From SZUA-547 sp963669315 (GTDB taxonomy: Bacteria > Pseudomonadota > Alphaproteobacteria > Rhodobacterales > Rhodobacteraceae): a stretch of 64,000 nucleotides of DNA. Shown here one piece after another: positions 54,590-63,352 of this stretch (position 1 is its first letter; every line of letters starts with the position of its first letter). The stretch is from positions 3,038,001 to 3,102,000 of the forward strand of contig OY770021.1 of NCBI GenBank assembly GCA_963669315.1. Direction: 5' to 3'. Both the position numbers and the translations under genes were made by a program. The notes beneath the pieces are model-generated. The model was not told the DNA's origin and did no database searches. It worked only from the letters and a program-made list of their open reading frames with translations.

Positions 54590-56253
54590 CTCGGCCCCGC
54601 ATCCGCTGCGCCATCTATACGCGGAAATCCACGGAGGACGGTCTCGAGCAGGATTTTAACTCGCTCGACGCCCAGGCCGAGGCCTGCGCCGCCTATATCG
54701 CAAGCCAAAAGGCGGAGGGCTGGCGCGCCTTGCCAACCCGCTATGACGATGGCGGCGTCTCCGGCGGAACGCTGGATCGCCCAGCGCTCCAGCGGCTTCT
54801 CGCCGAGATCGACGCCGGACGCGTCGACATGGTTGTCGTCTACAAGATCGATCGGCTGACCCGCTCGCTCGCGGACTTCGCCAAGCTGGTCGAACGCCTC
54901 GATGCGGCGGGATGCTCCTTCGTCTCGGTCACCCAGTCTTTCAACACCGCCACCTCGATGGGCCGGCTGACGCTCAACATGCTCTTGTCCTTCGCGCAGT
55001 TTGAACGCGAAGTGACTGCCGAGCGGATCCGCGACAAGTTCGCCGCCTCAAAGAAGAAGGGCCTCTGGATGGGCGGGCTGGCGCCCCTCGGCTATGACCC
55101 CCATCCCGACAAGACCCGGCGCGAACTGGTGGTCAACGCGGCGGAGGCGGAGACCGTTCGCCAGCTCTTCGGTCTATATGAGGCCCATGGCTGTCTGAGC
55201 GCCGCCGAGACGAAAGCGGCCCGTCGCGGCCTCCGCTCAAAACGTCGCGTCTTCGCGAACGATCGAGTTCAGGGCGGCAATCCGTTCAGCCGGGGTCAGA
55301 TCCACAAGATACTCACCAACCCGGTCTATCGCGGTCTGATCCGGCACAAGGAGAAGGTCTGGCCCGGCAAGCACCAGGCGATCATCGAGGAGGCGCTCTG
55401 GGACCGGGTTCAGCATCTCTTGCAAGCGGCGAGCGCCAAACGTCGCGGGACCAAGGCCGGGACGCCCGTCGGATCGGCGCCGCTCAAGGGCAGGTTCCGC
55501 GACGAGACCGGCGATCTTCTGACGCCGACCCACACGCAGCGTCATGGGCGGCGGCTCCGCTACTACGTCTCCAACCGGCTGATCGCCCGCGGCGGCGATC
55601 CCAAAGCCTGGCGCCTGCCCGCGCCGGGATTCGAGGCGGCGACAGCAAAGGCGGTGGCCGAGCATCTGGCGAACCATGCGAGGCGCCATGCGGTTCTGAA
55701 GCGGCCAGATGCGGTCGTCTCAGATGAGTTGTCGCGCCGCGCGTCGGCGCTCGCGGAAAAAATCAGCGCCAGCGGGATCCGCGCCGCCGCGCCATTGATC
55801 GTTGCCGGAGAGATCGCCCCCGCGCGCCTCCGCATCAGCCTTGACGGCGCGGCGCTCGCCAAAGCGCTGGAGATCGGCGCCGATGACCTCGACCCGGACC
55901 TGCTCGCAATCGACGCGCCATTCACCTGCCGGCGCCGCGGCGTCGAGACCAAGATCATTGCGGGCGAGCGTGAGGCCAAACCGGATGCGACATTGGTCCG
56001 GCGTCTCTCTGACGCCCATCGCTGGATCAAGGAACTCGAGGCGGGTGTGAAGCTGGCCGACCTGGCGAAGGCCCATGGCCACTCGCCAGCCTATATTCGA
56101 ACGCGGGCGCCCCTCGCTTTCCTCTCGCCTCGGATTCAGCAGGCGATCATCGACGGGACCCAGCCCCCAAATCTCAGTCTCGCCGAAATCATCCGCTCAG
56201 GCGTGCCGCTGGGTTGGGCGGAACAAGAGCGCCGCTTCGGATTCGAGAACTAA
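54586..56253 (+). CDS. Large serine recombinase (site-specific integrase/resolvase)
   Basis: The 555-residue product has the serine recombinase catalytic domain: the nucleophile Ser in AIYTRKSTEDG, VVVYKIDRLTRSLADF and NMLLSFAQFEREVTAERIRD. The recombinase domain (LAPLGYDPHPDKTRRELVVN) and a zinc-ribbon-like region follow, then a long C-terminal tail. ATG 54586 is chosen because it overlaps the DUF2924 stop; the frame extends upstream without a start. It should excise or integrate the element. Its last 211 residues are duplicated as fragments at 9.4-10.1 and 11.3-11.9 kb. Confidence 0.9.
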   Translation: MTRPRIRCAIYTRKSTEDGLEQDFNSLDAQAEACAAYIASQKAEGWRALPTRYDDGGVSGGTLDRPALQRLLAEIDAGRVDMVVVYKIDRLTRSLADFAKLVERLDAAGCSFVSVTQSFNTATSMGRLTLNMLLSFAQFEREVTAERIRDKFAASKKKGLWMGGLAPLGYDPHPDKTRRELVVNAAEAETVRQLFGLYEAHGCLSAAETKAARRGLRSKRRVFANDRVQGGNPFSRGQIHKILTNPVYRGLIRHKEKVWPGKHQAIIEEALWDRVQHLLQAASAKRRGTKAGTPVGSAPLKGRFRDETGDLLTPTHTQRHGRRLRYYVSNRLIARGGDPKAWRLPAPGFEAATAKAVAEHLANHARRHAVLKRPDAVVSDELSRRASALAEKISASGIRAAAPLIVAGEIAPARLRISLDGAALAKALEIGADDLDPDLLAIDAPFTCRRRGVETKIIAGEREAKPDATLVRRLSDAHRWIKELEAGVKLADLAKAHGHSPAYIRTRAPLAFLSPRIQQAIIDGTQPPNLSLAEIIRSGVPLGWAEQERRFGFEN

Positions 56254-56617
56254 TTCCCGCTTCCCTGAACGGCGCGAATCCATTCCCTGCTTCCTCCAGA
56301 AAATTCCCTGTTCGACGGATTAAATTCCCTGTTCCCCATCTTAGGGAATTCGTCTCTAACCCTCTGTAATCGCGAGATATTCACGAGCAAAAATCGCGCG
56401 AATCCCGCGATATTCCAACATATCCCTGTTAATTTCCCTGTATGCAGGGAAATCGCCGAAAGCGAACCTCGAAATCTTGCGAACTGAGACGGCTGGCGAA
56501 ATCGGCCCGATTGAACTGGATGAGATGCGTCTCTGCGCGATGCGTGCTCGTCTAACCCCCGGAAACTCGGGCGAGTTCCGCGCGAAAAAAGACAACAGGG
56601 AAAGAGACGGGGGTGGC
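56254..56617. repeat. Iteron-like TTCCCTG cluster between recombinase and tRNA-Ser
   Basis: The 364-bp gap holds TTCCCTG at 56261, 56283, 56304, 56325 and 56434, a TATCCCTG at 56421 and inverted CAGGGAA at 56445. The spacing of the first four is about 21 bp (22, 21, 21), two helical turns. No gene is supported. The same cluster is present in both array copies at 10.1 and 11.9 kb. Confidence 0.7.
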
Positions 56618-56707
56618 TGGCGGGCAGGAAGGGATTCGAACCCTCGAAACCATCTCTGGTTTACTCCCTTAGCAGGGGAGCGCCTTCGACCACTCGGCCA
56701 CCTGCCC
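56618..56707 (-). tRNA. tRNA-Ser (GCU anticodon)
   Basis: The minus strand folds as a 90-nt class II tRNA: acceptor arms GGGCAGG and CCTGCCC, D-arm GGCCGAGTGGTCGAAGGC, anticodon stem CTCCC/GGGAG with loop CTGCTAA (anticodon GCT), a variable arm, T-arm with GGTTCGAATCC, and an encoded CCA. It reads AGC/AGU serine codons. Its 3' end abuts the phage-like element, marking it as the likely integration neighbourhood. Confidence 0.95.
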
Positions 56708-57037
56708 GAGACGGGAAATACGCGGAAATATATGGTGTTTCAAGCGGAGTTGTGCGCTGCCGCGATTTAAGCGTTCAGGCGCTCGAAATGAAATTGGGCG
56801 AGACTGCCGAGCAGGGAAACTGCTTGTTGAATGGCTGGTGCAGGCAGCGTACCTCCAGTATCGATAAACCGGGTGCTAGCGAACCCAAATCAATGCTCAA
56901 TCATAAGGGTTCAGTTGAGCGCTCACCAGGTTCATGGCGTCGTGGAGGGCAGGGGTCTGGATCTGCAGCGCAGGGTCGGGAGCTGAAAAAATAATCCCGG
57001 TTATACTTTTGGCGCACGATCAATTCGCAAACTGAAC
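56708..57037. other. Intergenic region upstream of tRNA-Ser
   Basis: About 330 bp between the tRNA 5' end and the stop of a small membrane-protein gene. It must hold the tRNA promoter near its left edge. Short frames exist on both strands but none is convincing. Confidence 0.5.
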
Positions 57038-57184
57038 TTAGTCCTCCATGCGCCCAAAAATGAATGCTACGCCAAGCAAGACCGCGCCCACCAAGGCGAG
57101 TTTCCCGCTGCCAGCCCAAGCCGCTGTAACGAGTGCGATCATCGCCATGAACGCCAGGCTGTACATCGCCTTCTTGTTGGTCAA
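57038..57184 (-). CDS. Small predicted membrane protein (48 aa)
   Basis: Read on the minus strand from a TTG at 57184 with AAGGA upstream, the frame encodes two hydrophobic stretches (MYSLAFMAMIALVTAAWAGS and LALVGAVLLGVAFIFG) separated by a Gly/Ser/Lys turn, ending RMED. The composition is that of a two-helix inner-membrane peptide. No family is recognised. It lies downstream of nothing obvious, 124 bp from the aldolase gene end. The TTG start keeps confidence modest. Confidence 0.5.
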   Translation of the reverse strand: MTNKKAMYSLAFMAMIALVTAAWAGSGKLALVGAVLLGVAFIFGRMED

Positions 57185-57308
57185 GATACAGTTCCTTCGA
57201 GGTATAAGTCGCCGGATTGCTCGGCTGGAAGTTGGTCGACAGTCCCGCCAATCCTATTTTTCGCCCCGGTTGTAAACCCGTGGAAGGGCCAGAATGATGC
57301 GCCCTTGT

Positions 57309-58199
57309 TCACAGCGCTCCGATTTTTGTCAGAGCGGCTCGCACTTCCTCTACATCCGCCGCTGACAACGCCGTTTGAGGGGGTAGGGGGGCGCCGCAGT
57401 CGAAGCCCTGCAGCTTCAATCCCGCCTTGATCGCAGCCGCCAGGTTGAACCTGGCGAAAACTTCGTTCAGCGCCCAGAGATCGCGCTGCAGCGCCATCGC
57501 CTGATCCCACCGTGCCGCCTTGCACAATTCGAACAGCCTGACGCTTTGCGTCGGCGCGACGCAGGATGGCCCGGCCATCCAACCCAACCCTCCCATCAGC
57601 ATCACCGCCGCGGTGATATGAGAAGACGCGGCGAACACGCCCAACCGGCCTTCGGTTCGGTTCAGAATCGATAGCAGCCGTCCCGTGTTAGTGGAGGCGT
57701 CCTTGAGATAACGGATGTTCGGGTGATGCGAGAGACGCTCAATCACCGGAAGAGAAAGGTCGGTGCGCTGAAAATTTGGGTTGGTGTATAGCGTGACTGG
57801 CGCGTCCGCCGCATCCGCCACGGCGGTGAAGTAAGCCTCGACTCCGTCATCGCGCAGCGGGAAATAGGCCTCCAGGATGGCGAGGATTCCGTCCGCGCCA
57901 ATCTCACGCCATCGGCGGGTCTGCGTGATCGCGTCCGCTGTGGTGGTCGCGGCGACTCCGGCGATGACGGGAACCCTCCCGGCGGCCGCCTGGACCACGG
58001 TCTCGATTACGGTCTCGCGCTGGACGAAGTCGAGATAGGCGAACTCTCCAGTCGAGCCCAGGGGCGCCAGACCATGCACGCCCTTACCGATCAGATGTTC
58101 GACAAGTGCGGCCAGCGTATCTCGATCGATCGCGCCAGCCTCGTCCACAGGCGTGGCCAGATAAGGGATGACGCCGTGAAGACCATTTGCCGTCGCCAT
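57309..58199 (-). CDS. Dihydrodipicolinate synthase/N-acetylneuraminate lyase family protein
   Basis: The 296-residue TIM-barrel aldolase has the family marks: GSTGEF (residues about 48-53), TLYTNPNF with the catalytic Tyr, and the Schiff-base Lys in IRYLKDAST. Pyruvate-dependent aldol chemistry is expected. It is unlikely to be the main lysine-pathway enzyme, because DapA paralogues of this kind usually act on sugar acids or hydroxyproline; the substrate is unknown. ATG 58199 is chosen over an upstream start because AAGGG precedes it at the right spacing. Confidence 0.85.
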   Translation of the reverse strand: MATANGLHGVIPYLATPVDEAGAIDRDTLAALVEHLIGKGVHGLAPLGSTGEFAYLDFVQRETVIETVVQAAAGRVPVIAGVAATTTADAITQTRRWREIGADGILAILEAYFPLRDDGVEAYFTAVADAADAPVTLYTNPNFQRTDLSLPVIERLSHHPNIRYLKDASTNTGRLLSILNRTEGRLGVFAASSHITAAVMLMGGLGWMAGPSCVAPTQSVRLFELCKAARWDQAMALQRDLWALNEVFARFNLAAAIKAGLKLQGFDCGAPLPPQTALSAADVEEVRAALTKIGAL

Positions 58200-58321
58200 G
58201 TCGATCACCCTTTTACGGGCGGATCGCACACCGCGCCGCTCACGATCATCGCCGGGTATTCGCGCAAATAGACGTTCATGGTCATCTCGCCAACCTTACG
58301 CGCGGCGGAGGAAGCGGTCTA

Positions 58322-59131
58322 CTATTGCTGTGCTTGCTGAACGGTGACCGCGACGTCGATCTGCTCTTGTGACCCGGCCGCCACCGCGCCGCGGATCGGG
58401 GCGGCGTCGCGCGCGTCCAGCCCGCTGGCGACCCGCACGTATAATTCGGTCGGACAAATGCTGTTCGATACATCGAACCCAACCCAGCCGACGCCCTCGA
58501 CCCAACATTCGGCCCAGGCGTGGGCGGCCGCCTGCGGCCCATCATCGGCGATATGGAGATAGCCTGAGACGTATCGCGCCGAAATGTTGAGGCTGCGCAT
58601 GGCGGAGATGAAGACATGCGCGTGATCCTGACAGACGCCCTTGCCCGCCTCCAGCGCCTCGGCGGCGGTGGTGCTGGCCACCGTCTCTCCGGTCTGATAC
58701 TCGATCGCCTCTCTGATCCGCGCGCAAAGAAGATGCGCCAGAGACAGCGGATCGGGCGAGTCCTCATCCGCCTTTCGGGCGAGCTCCCGGATCGCATCGT
58801 TGGCTTCGGTCGGCGGCGTGTCGCGCAGGAAAACGGCGGGATGAGCAGCGGCGCGCAATCCCTTTACGACGCCAGCGCGATCCTGGGTCTCGACCACGCC
58901 CTCGGCGACGATCGCGCAGACTTCGGCGCCATCGCGTTCGGAGATCAGGGCGACTTCATCGCCATAGCCATCCTTAAAAGCCGGCTTGATAGGGCCGCCA
59001 TTCACGGTGACCGACCAGTCTTTGACGCTTTGCGCCTCATAGACCGAGGGGAACAGCTTGATCCGCTGCGACATGCCCCGGGCGGGAGGGTCGTAGCGAT
59101 AGGTCGTCTCGTGACGAATATTCAGGCGCAT
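58322..59131 (-). CDS. Transglutaminase-like family protein
   Basis: The 269-residue protein has an N-terminal beta domain (MRLNIRHETTYRYDPPARGM) and a transglutaminase/cysteine-protease fold with a visible triad: Cys in GKGVCQDHAHV, His in AAHAWAECWV and Asp in VGFDVSN. It is the third gene of the operon formed with the alpha-E and ATP-grasp genes, separated by 10 bp from the alpha-E gene. The set is thought to make or cleave a peptide-like product, but the product is not known. Confidence 0.88.
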   Translation of the reverse strand: MRLNIRHETTYRYDPPARGMSQRIKLFPSVYEAQSVKDWSVTVNGGPIKPAFKDGYGDEVALISERDGAEVCAIVAEGVVETQDRAGVVKGLRAAAHPAVFLRDTPPTEANDAIRELARKADEDSPDPLSLAHLLCARIREAIEYQTGETVASTTAAEALEAGKGVCQDHAHVFISAMRSLNISARYVSGYLHIADDGPQAAAHAWAECWVEGVGWVGFDVSNSICPTELYVRVASGLDARDAAPIRGAVAAGSQEQIDVAVTVQQAQQ

Positions 59132-59141
59132 GGCGGCCTCA

Positions 59142-60074
59142 TCAGAAAAGGTAGGCGTCTGCGATTTCGCCCGCCAACCGGTTATTGCGGGCGATCGATT
59201 CAGTCAGGAACTCATGAAGTCCGGTCTGGAAGATCTCGCCCATATCCTGCTCAGCGAGGATGGCGACATATTCATTGGCGGTTTGATGGCAGGCGTGTCG
59301 TTCGCCATAGCTGTCCGCCAAATGGTTGAGATGGACATTGATCCGATCATAACAATAGGCGACCGACCGCGGGCTGAGGCCATTCAGGATCAGAAAGTCG
59401 GCGATCTTCCATGGTGAATAATCGCCACGATAGACGTGGTGATAGGCCCGCTTGGACGAGGTCGCGTGCAGCAGACTGGTCCATTGGTGATGATCCCGAC
59501 CGCCGCCGACCACCTCGGTTTCGGGCAGCAGCACATAATACTTCACATCCATCAGTCGCAGGGTCAGGTCAGCGCGCTCGAGGCAAATGCCGACCCGGAA
59601 GAAGTCGTGGCCGTCATTTCTCAGATGCGTGGCGTCGGCGGCGCCCAGAACCAGCGCGCAACGTTCTCGAACCCAATCGAGATAGCCCGTGAGATCCCGC
59701 TCCACCGCGTCTTCATCGATATCGCGGATCTTCAGCCAGGTGTCGTTCAACGCCTCCCACATCGGAGTGGTCAGAGCGGTCCTCATGGCCCGGCCGTTGT
59801 CACGGGCGCGTCCGATGGAGGAGAGGATCGAGGATGGATTGTCACGATCGACGATCAGGGTGCGCAAAATTGCGCGCTGGTCTATCTCGTCCTCCGACTC
59901 CAGAAGTTCAGAGCAGCCCGTCGCCGTCGCGACTGAGCGCCATTCATCATCATGCCCGGCGCGCGCCGGCATCATCGCCATCCGGGCGCCCATGCCGATC
60001 ATTCGCGCCGTCGATTCAGCGCGCTCGATATAGCGCGCCATCCAGAAGATATTTTCCGCCGTCCGGCTTAGCAT
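59142..60074 (-). CDS. Alpha-E domain protein
   Basis: The 310-residue helical protein begins MLSRTAENIFWMARYIERAE, the family signature, with conserved aromatic and acidic residues throughout. Alpha-E proteins always accompany circularly permuted ATP-grasp and transglutaminase genes, and their biochemical role is unknown. It lies 12 bp from the ATP-grasp gene and 10 bp from the transglutaminase gene. ATG 60074 has GGAG upstream. Confidence 0.9.
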   Translation of the reverse strand: MLSRTAENIFWMARYIERAESTARMIGMGARMAMMPARAGHDDEWRSVATATGCSELLESEDEIDQRAILRTLIVDRDNPSSILSSIGRARDNGRAMRTALTTPMWEALNDTWLKIRDIDEDAVERDLTGYLDWVRERCALVLGAADATHLRNDGHDFFRVGICLERADLTLRLMDVKYYVLLPETEVVGGGRDHHQWTSLLHATSSKRAYHHVYRGDYSPWKIADFLILNGLSPRSVAYCYDRINVHLNHLADSYGERHACHQTANEYVAILAEQDMGEIFQTGLHEFLTESIARNNRLAGEIADAYLF

Positions 60075-60086
60075 GCCGCGCGCTCC

Positions 60087-61499
60087 CTACTCGTCTTCCG
60101 CCAGAACCCAGGTGTCTTTGACGCCTCCGCCCTGGCTGGAGTTCACGACCAACGACCCTTCGCGCAACGCCACGCGCGTCAACCCGCCGGGCGTCAGCCT
60201 CACTTTTTTTCCAACCAGGCAGAATGGGCGCAGATCCACATGCCTGGGCTGAATGCCGCCATCCGTCAGCGTCGGGCAGGCCGACAGGTCCAGCGTCGGC
60301 TGCGCGATGAAGTCGGCCGGATCGGCGATGATGCGTTTGGCGTAGGCTTCCTGCTCCGCCTTGGTCGATCTCGGTCCGATCAGCATGCCGTATCCGCCCG
60401 ATCCGTGGACCTCTTTCACCACCAGCTTATCCAGATTCTCGAGCACGTATTTGTACTCGCTGGGATCGCCGCATTTGTAGGTCGGGACGTTTTTGAGGAT
60501 CGGTTTTTCGCCCAGATAGAACCGGATCATCTCTGGCACGTAGATGTAGATCGCCTTGTCGTCCGCCACACCGGCGCCGGGCGCTGAGCAGATCGTCACG
60601 CCGCCGGAGCGATAGGCGTCGAACAGGCCCGGAACGCCGAGCACGCTGTCGGGCCGGAAGGCGAGGGGGTCGATGAAGTCGTCATCGATGCGCCGATAGA
60701 TCACGTCCACCCGGCGCGGTCCGCGGGTCGTGCGCATCCAGACGAGTCCGTCCTCGACGAACATGTCCTGCGCTTCGACAAGCTCCGCGCCCATCTGGTC
60801 GGCGAGGAAAGAATGCTCGTAATAGGCGCTGTTCAGTGCGCCCGGCGTCATGACGACGACGGTCGGATCGCCCTTGCAGGCGGGGGGCGCTACTTCTTCC
60901 AACGTCGCGCGCAGCTGGGCCGGGTACTGATCGACCGGCCGCACGCGGCGCCCGGTGAAGAGCTGCGGGAACATCCGCATCATGATCTCGCGGTTCTCCA
61001 GCACATAGGAGACGCCGGAGGGGGTGCGGCAGTTGTCCTCCAGCACCATGAAGTCGTTTTCGCCCGTGCGCACGATGTCGATGCCGACGATGTGGCTGTA
61101 AATTTTTCCCGGTGGGTCGATGCCGATCATCTCGGGCAGATAGGCTTCATTCCGATAGACCAGATCGGCGGGAACGATGCCCGCCTTGACGATCTCTCCG
61201 CGGTGGTAGACGTCCCAGAGAAACGCATTCAGAGCCCGCGCACGTTGTTCGATGCCACGCGACAGATGACGCCACTCCAACGCGTCAAATACGCGAGGGA
61301 CCAGATCGAACGGGATCAGCCGCTCCGGATCGCCGCCCTCGCCGTAGACGGCGAAGGTGATGCCGATCTTGCGAAACAGCATCTCCGCCTCAGCACTGCG
61401 AGTTTGCAGGTTGTCCAGACCCGTATCGCTGATCCAGCGGTCAATCTCGGCGTAAGGCGGTCGAACACCCTTGGCCGAGGCGAGCATTTCATCGAACAT
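60087..61499 (-). CDS. Circularly permuted type 2 ATP-grasp protein
   Basis: The 470-residue protein is a DUF404/DUF407-type circularly permuted ATP-grasp ligase: YHRGEIVKAGIVPADLVYRN early, NDFMVLEDNCRTPSGVSYVL in the middle (metal and nucleotide binding) and YRRIDDDFIDPLAF. It should activate a carboxylate and join it to an amine. It heads the operon with alpha-E and transglutaminase genes. ATG 61499 is preceded by GGGGAG. Confidence 0.9.
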   Translation of the reverse strand: MFDEMLASAKGVRPPYAEIDRWISDTGLDNLQTRSAEAEMLFRKIGITFAVYGEGGDPERLIPFDLVPRVFDALEWRHLSRGIEQRARALNAFLWDVYHRGEIVKAGIVPADLVYRNEAYLPEMIGIDPPGKIYSHIVGIDIVRTGENDFMVLEDNCRTPSGVSYVLENREIMMRMFPQLFTGRRVRPVDQYPAQLRATLEEVAPPACKGDPTVVVMTPGALNSAYYEHSFLADQMGAELVEAQDMFVEDGLVWMRTTRGPRRVDVIYRRIDDDFIDPLAFRPDSVLGVPGLFDAYRSGGVTICSAPGAGVADDKAIYIYVPEMIRFYLGEKPILKNVPTYKCGDPSEYKYVLENLDKLVVKEVHGSGGYGMLIGPRSTKAEQEAYAKRIIADPADFIAQPTLDLSACPTLTDGGIQPRHVDLRPFCLVGKKVRLTPGGLTRVALREGSLVVNSSQGGGVKDTWVLAEDE

Positions 61500-61673
61500 G
61501 CGGCGACTCCCCTTAGCCCGGTTAGGTAAACAGAGCGGTCATACCGGCGCAATAGGATCAACCGCGACGATTGGTGCGCCAAGTCGCCTATCCGCGCCGA
61601 ATGGGTCAAATTCCGCTCCGCCGCGACGTTGTGATGCGGCCCAATCGAAGATTTGGCCGGAAATCGTCGTGGC

Positions 61674-63080
61674 TCAGGACCGCCCGAACTCATCCTCGAT
61701 GCGGATGATGTCATCCTCGCCCAGATAAGCGCCTGTCTGCACCTCGATCAGCTCCAGCAGGATTTTGCCGGGATTGGCCAGGCGATGAACGGAACCTTGA
61801 GGAATATAGGTGGACTCGTCCTCGCCGAGCATCACGACCTTGTCGTCGATCGTGACCTCGGCGGTTCCACTCACGACCACCCAATGCTCGGAACGGTGAT
61901 GATGTTTTTGTAGCGACAGCCGACCGCCCGGCTTCACGAACAGGCGTTTGACCTGAAATCGGGTGCCCGAATACACACTGGTGTATCCGCCCCAGGGGCG
62001 ATGGATTGTGCGATGTTCCTGCGTCAGCGGCGCGGTGTCGGGGTCGGCGGCCAGAGTGGCGACCACGTCCCTCACCCGTTCCGACTCTGACAGCTTGCCC
62101 ACATAGACCACGTCATCGGCGGCGATCACCGCAAGATCCTCGACGCCCTGCGCCACCACTCGCGGCCCATCACTGACCGCCAGAATGCGTCGCGAGTCTG
62201 GCGCGCTCGCCTCGCCAAGGGTCACGGCCGCGTCCGGATCAGTGGCGTCACGCTCCCAGATCGCGGACCAGGCGCCGAGATCGGACCATTGGATCGCTGC
62301 GGGTACGACCACCGCCTTGTCGGTTTTCTCAAACACCGCATAATCGACGGAGATCGACGGCGACGCTTCGAACGAAGCCGCGTCCAATCGGAGAAAACTC
62401 AAATCCTTTCGAGCGCCTGCGACCGCGCCAAGGGCGGCCTTGTCTACATCCGGCGCCAGACGTTCGAGTTCTTCAAGAAACGCATCGGCCCGGAACAGAA
62501 ACATGCCTGAGTTCCAGAAATACCCGCCCTCGGCCAGCATCGCTTCGGCGCGTGAGCGATCTGGTTTCTCAACAAAACGCGCGACTGCGCGTGAGCCGGT
62601 CCCATCGACGGCCTTGATATAGCCATAGCCTGTGGCCGGGCTTTTGGGTTCGACGCCGAATGTCACCAGCCCGCCCTTGGCCGCTTCGACTTCCGCCGCG
62701 TCCAACGCCTTCTGATAGGCCGGATCCACTTTTAGAGCATGGTCCGAGGGCATGACGTGAAGCACTGCGTCTATGTCCCGCCGTAGCGCCGCGTGCGCTG
62801 CGGCGGCGATGGCCGGTGCGGTGTTGCGGGCGGCGGGCTCAAGCAAGATCGTGGGCGTCAATCCGATTTCGCAGGCTTGCGCGGCGCAGTGAAACCGATA
62901 CTCCTCATTCGTCACGATCATCGGAGCAGCGTACCGGTCGCCGGATGCGCGGGTCAGCGTTTGTTGCAGCAGACTGCTTTCACCGCCCAGCGAAAGGAAC
63001 TGTTTGGGATAGGCGGCCCGCGACATCGGCCACAGGCGCGAGCCCGACCCGCCGGCAAGGATCACTGGTGTCAGCGCCAA
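61674..63080 (-). CDS. manC: Bifunctional mannose-1-phosphate guanylyltransferase / mannose-6-phosphate isomerase
   Basis: The 468-residue enzyme has the nucleotidyltransferase motif GGSGSRLWPMSRAAYPKQFL near the N-terminus and a C-terminal cupin-type isomerase domain (RPWGGYTSVYSGTRFQVKRL, then QKHHHRSEHWVVVSGTAEV with zinc-binding His). It makes GDP-mannose for capsule, exopolysaccharide or LPS. The start is TTG 63080 with GGGAGAGAG upstream. It is alone on its strand here, 174 bp from the ATP-grasp operon. Confidence 0.92.
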   Translation of the reverse strand: MALTPVILAGGSGSRLWPMSRAAYPKQFLSLGGESSLLQQTLTRASGDRYAAPMIVTNEEYRFHCAAQACEIGLTPTILLEPAARNTAPAIAAAAHAALRRDIDAVLHVMPSDHALKVDPAYQKALDAAEVEAAKGGLVTFGVEPKSPATGYGYIKAVDGTGSRAVARFVEKPDRSRAEAMLAEGGYFWNSGMFLFRADAFLEELERLAPDVDKAALGAVAGARKDLSFLRLDAASFEASPSISVDYAVFEKTDKAVVVPAAIQWSDLGAWSAIWERDATDPDAAVTLGEASAPDSRRILAVSDGPRVVAQGVEDLAVIAADDVVYVGKLSESERVRDVVATLAADPDTAPLTQEHRTIHRPWGGYTSVYSGTRFQVKRLFVKPGGRLSLQKHHHRSEHWVVVSGTAEVTIDDKVVMLGEDESTYIPQGSVHRLANPGKILLELIEVQTGAYLGEDDIIRIEDEFGRS

Positions 63081-63352
63081 GACGCTCTCTCCCTCATTCC
63101 TGATCGACCGCTTTCCGACTCGTAAGACTTATGCGGAACAACTGAACTTGACCATGAAGTTGGTTAACGAAGTCCCGACAAACGATATTTTGTTGGTGTG
63201 TCTCAGCGTCGGCCCAAGGCATCGTGAGCGCGCCGAGGCCGTCCAGACCTGCGACGTCAAGGATTGGCCCGGATTTTCCGCCGACACTGGACCTTCGCCG
63301 CCAGACGTGAGAGCGGTGGGGCATTCACTGAGAATGGGGGCGACCACGGCCG

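Larger units (their letters stand above)
50033..56617. mobile_element. Compact phage-like integrative element ending at tRNA-Ser
   Basis: The stretch from the dctM break to the tRNA-Ser 3' end carries a terminase large subunit, DUF5681, ParB-methyltransferase, DUF3489, DUF2924 and a large serine recombinase, with no capsid, portal or tail genes. The left border is inferred from the loss of dctM homology and the right from the tRNA. Direct att repeats could not be found by eye, so the borders are provisional. Confidence 0.55.

Noticed and set aside
56477..56770. 97-residue plus-strand ORF containing RDSNPRN
   Set aside because: This is the well-known spurious translation of the strand opposite a tRNA gene, here tRNA-Ser.
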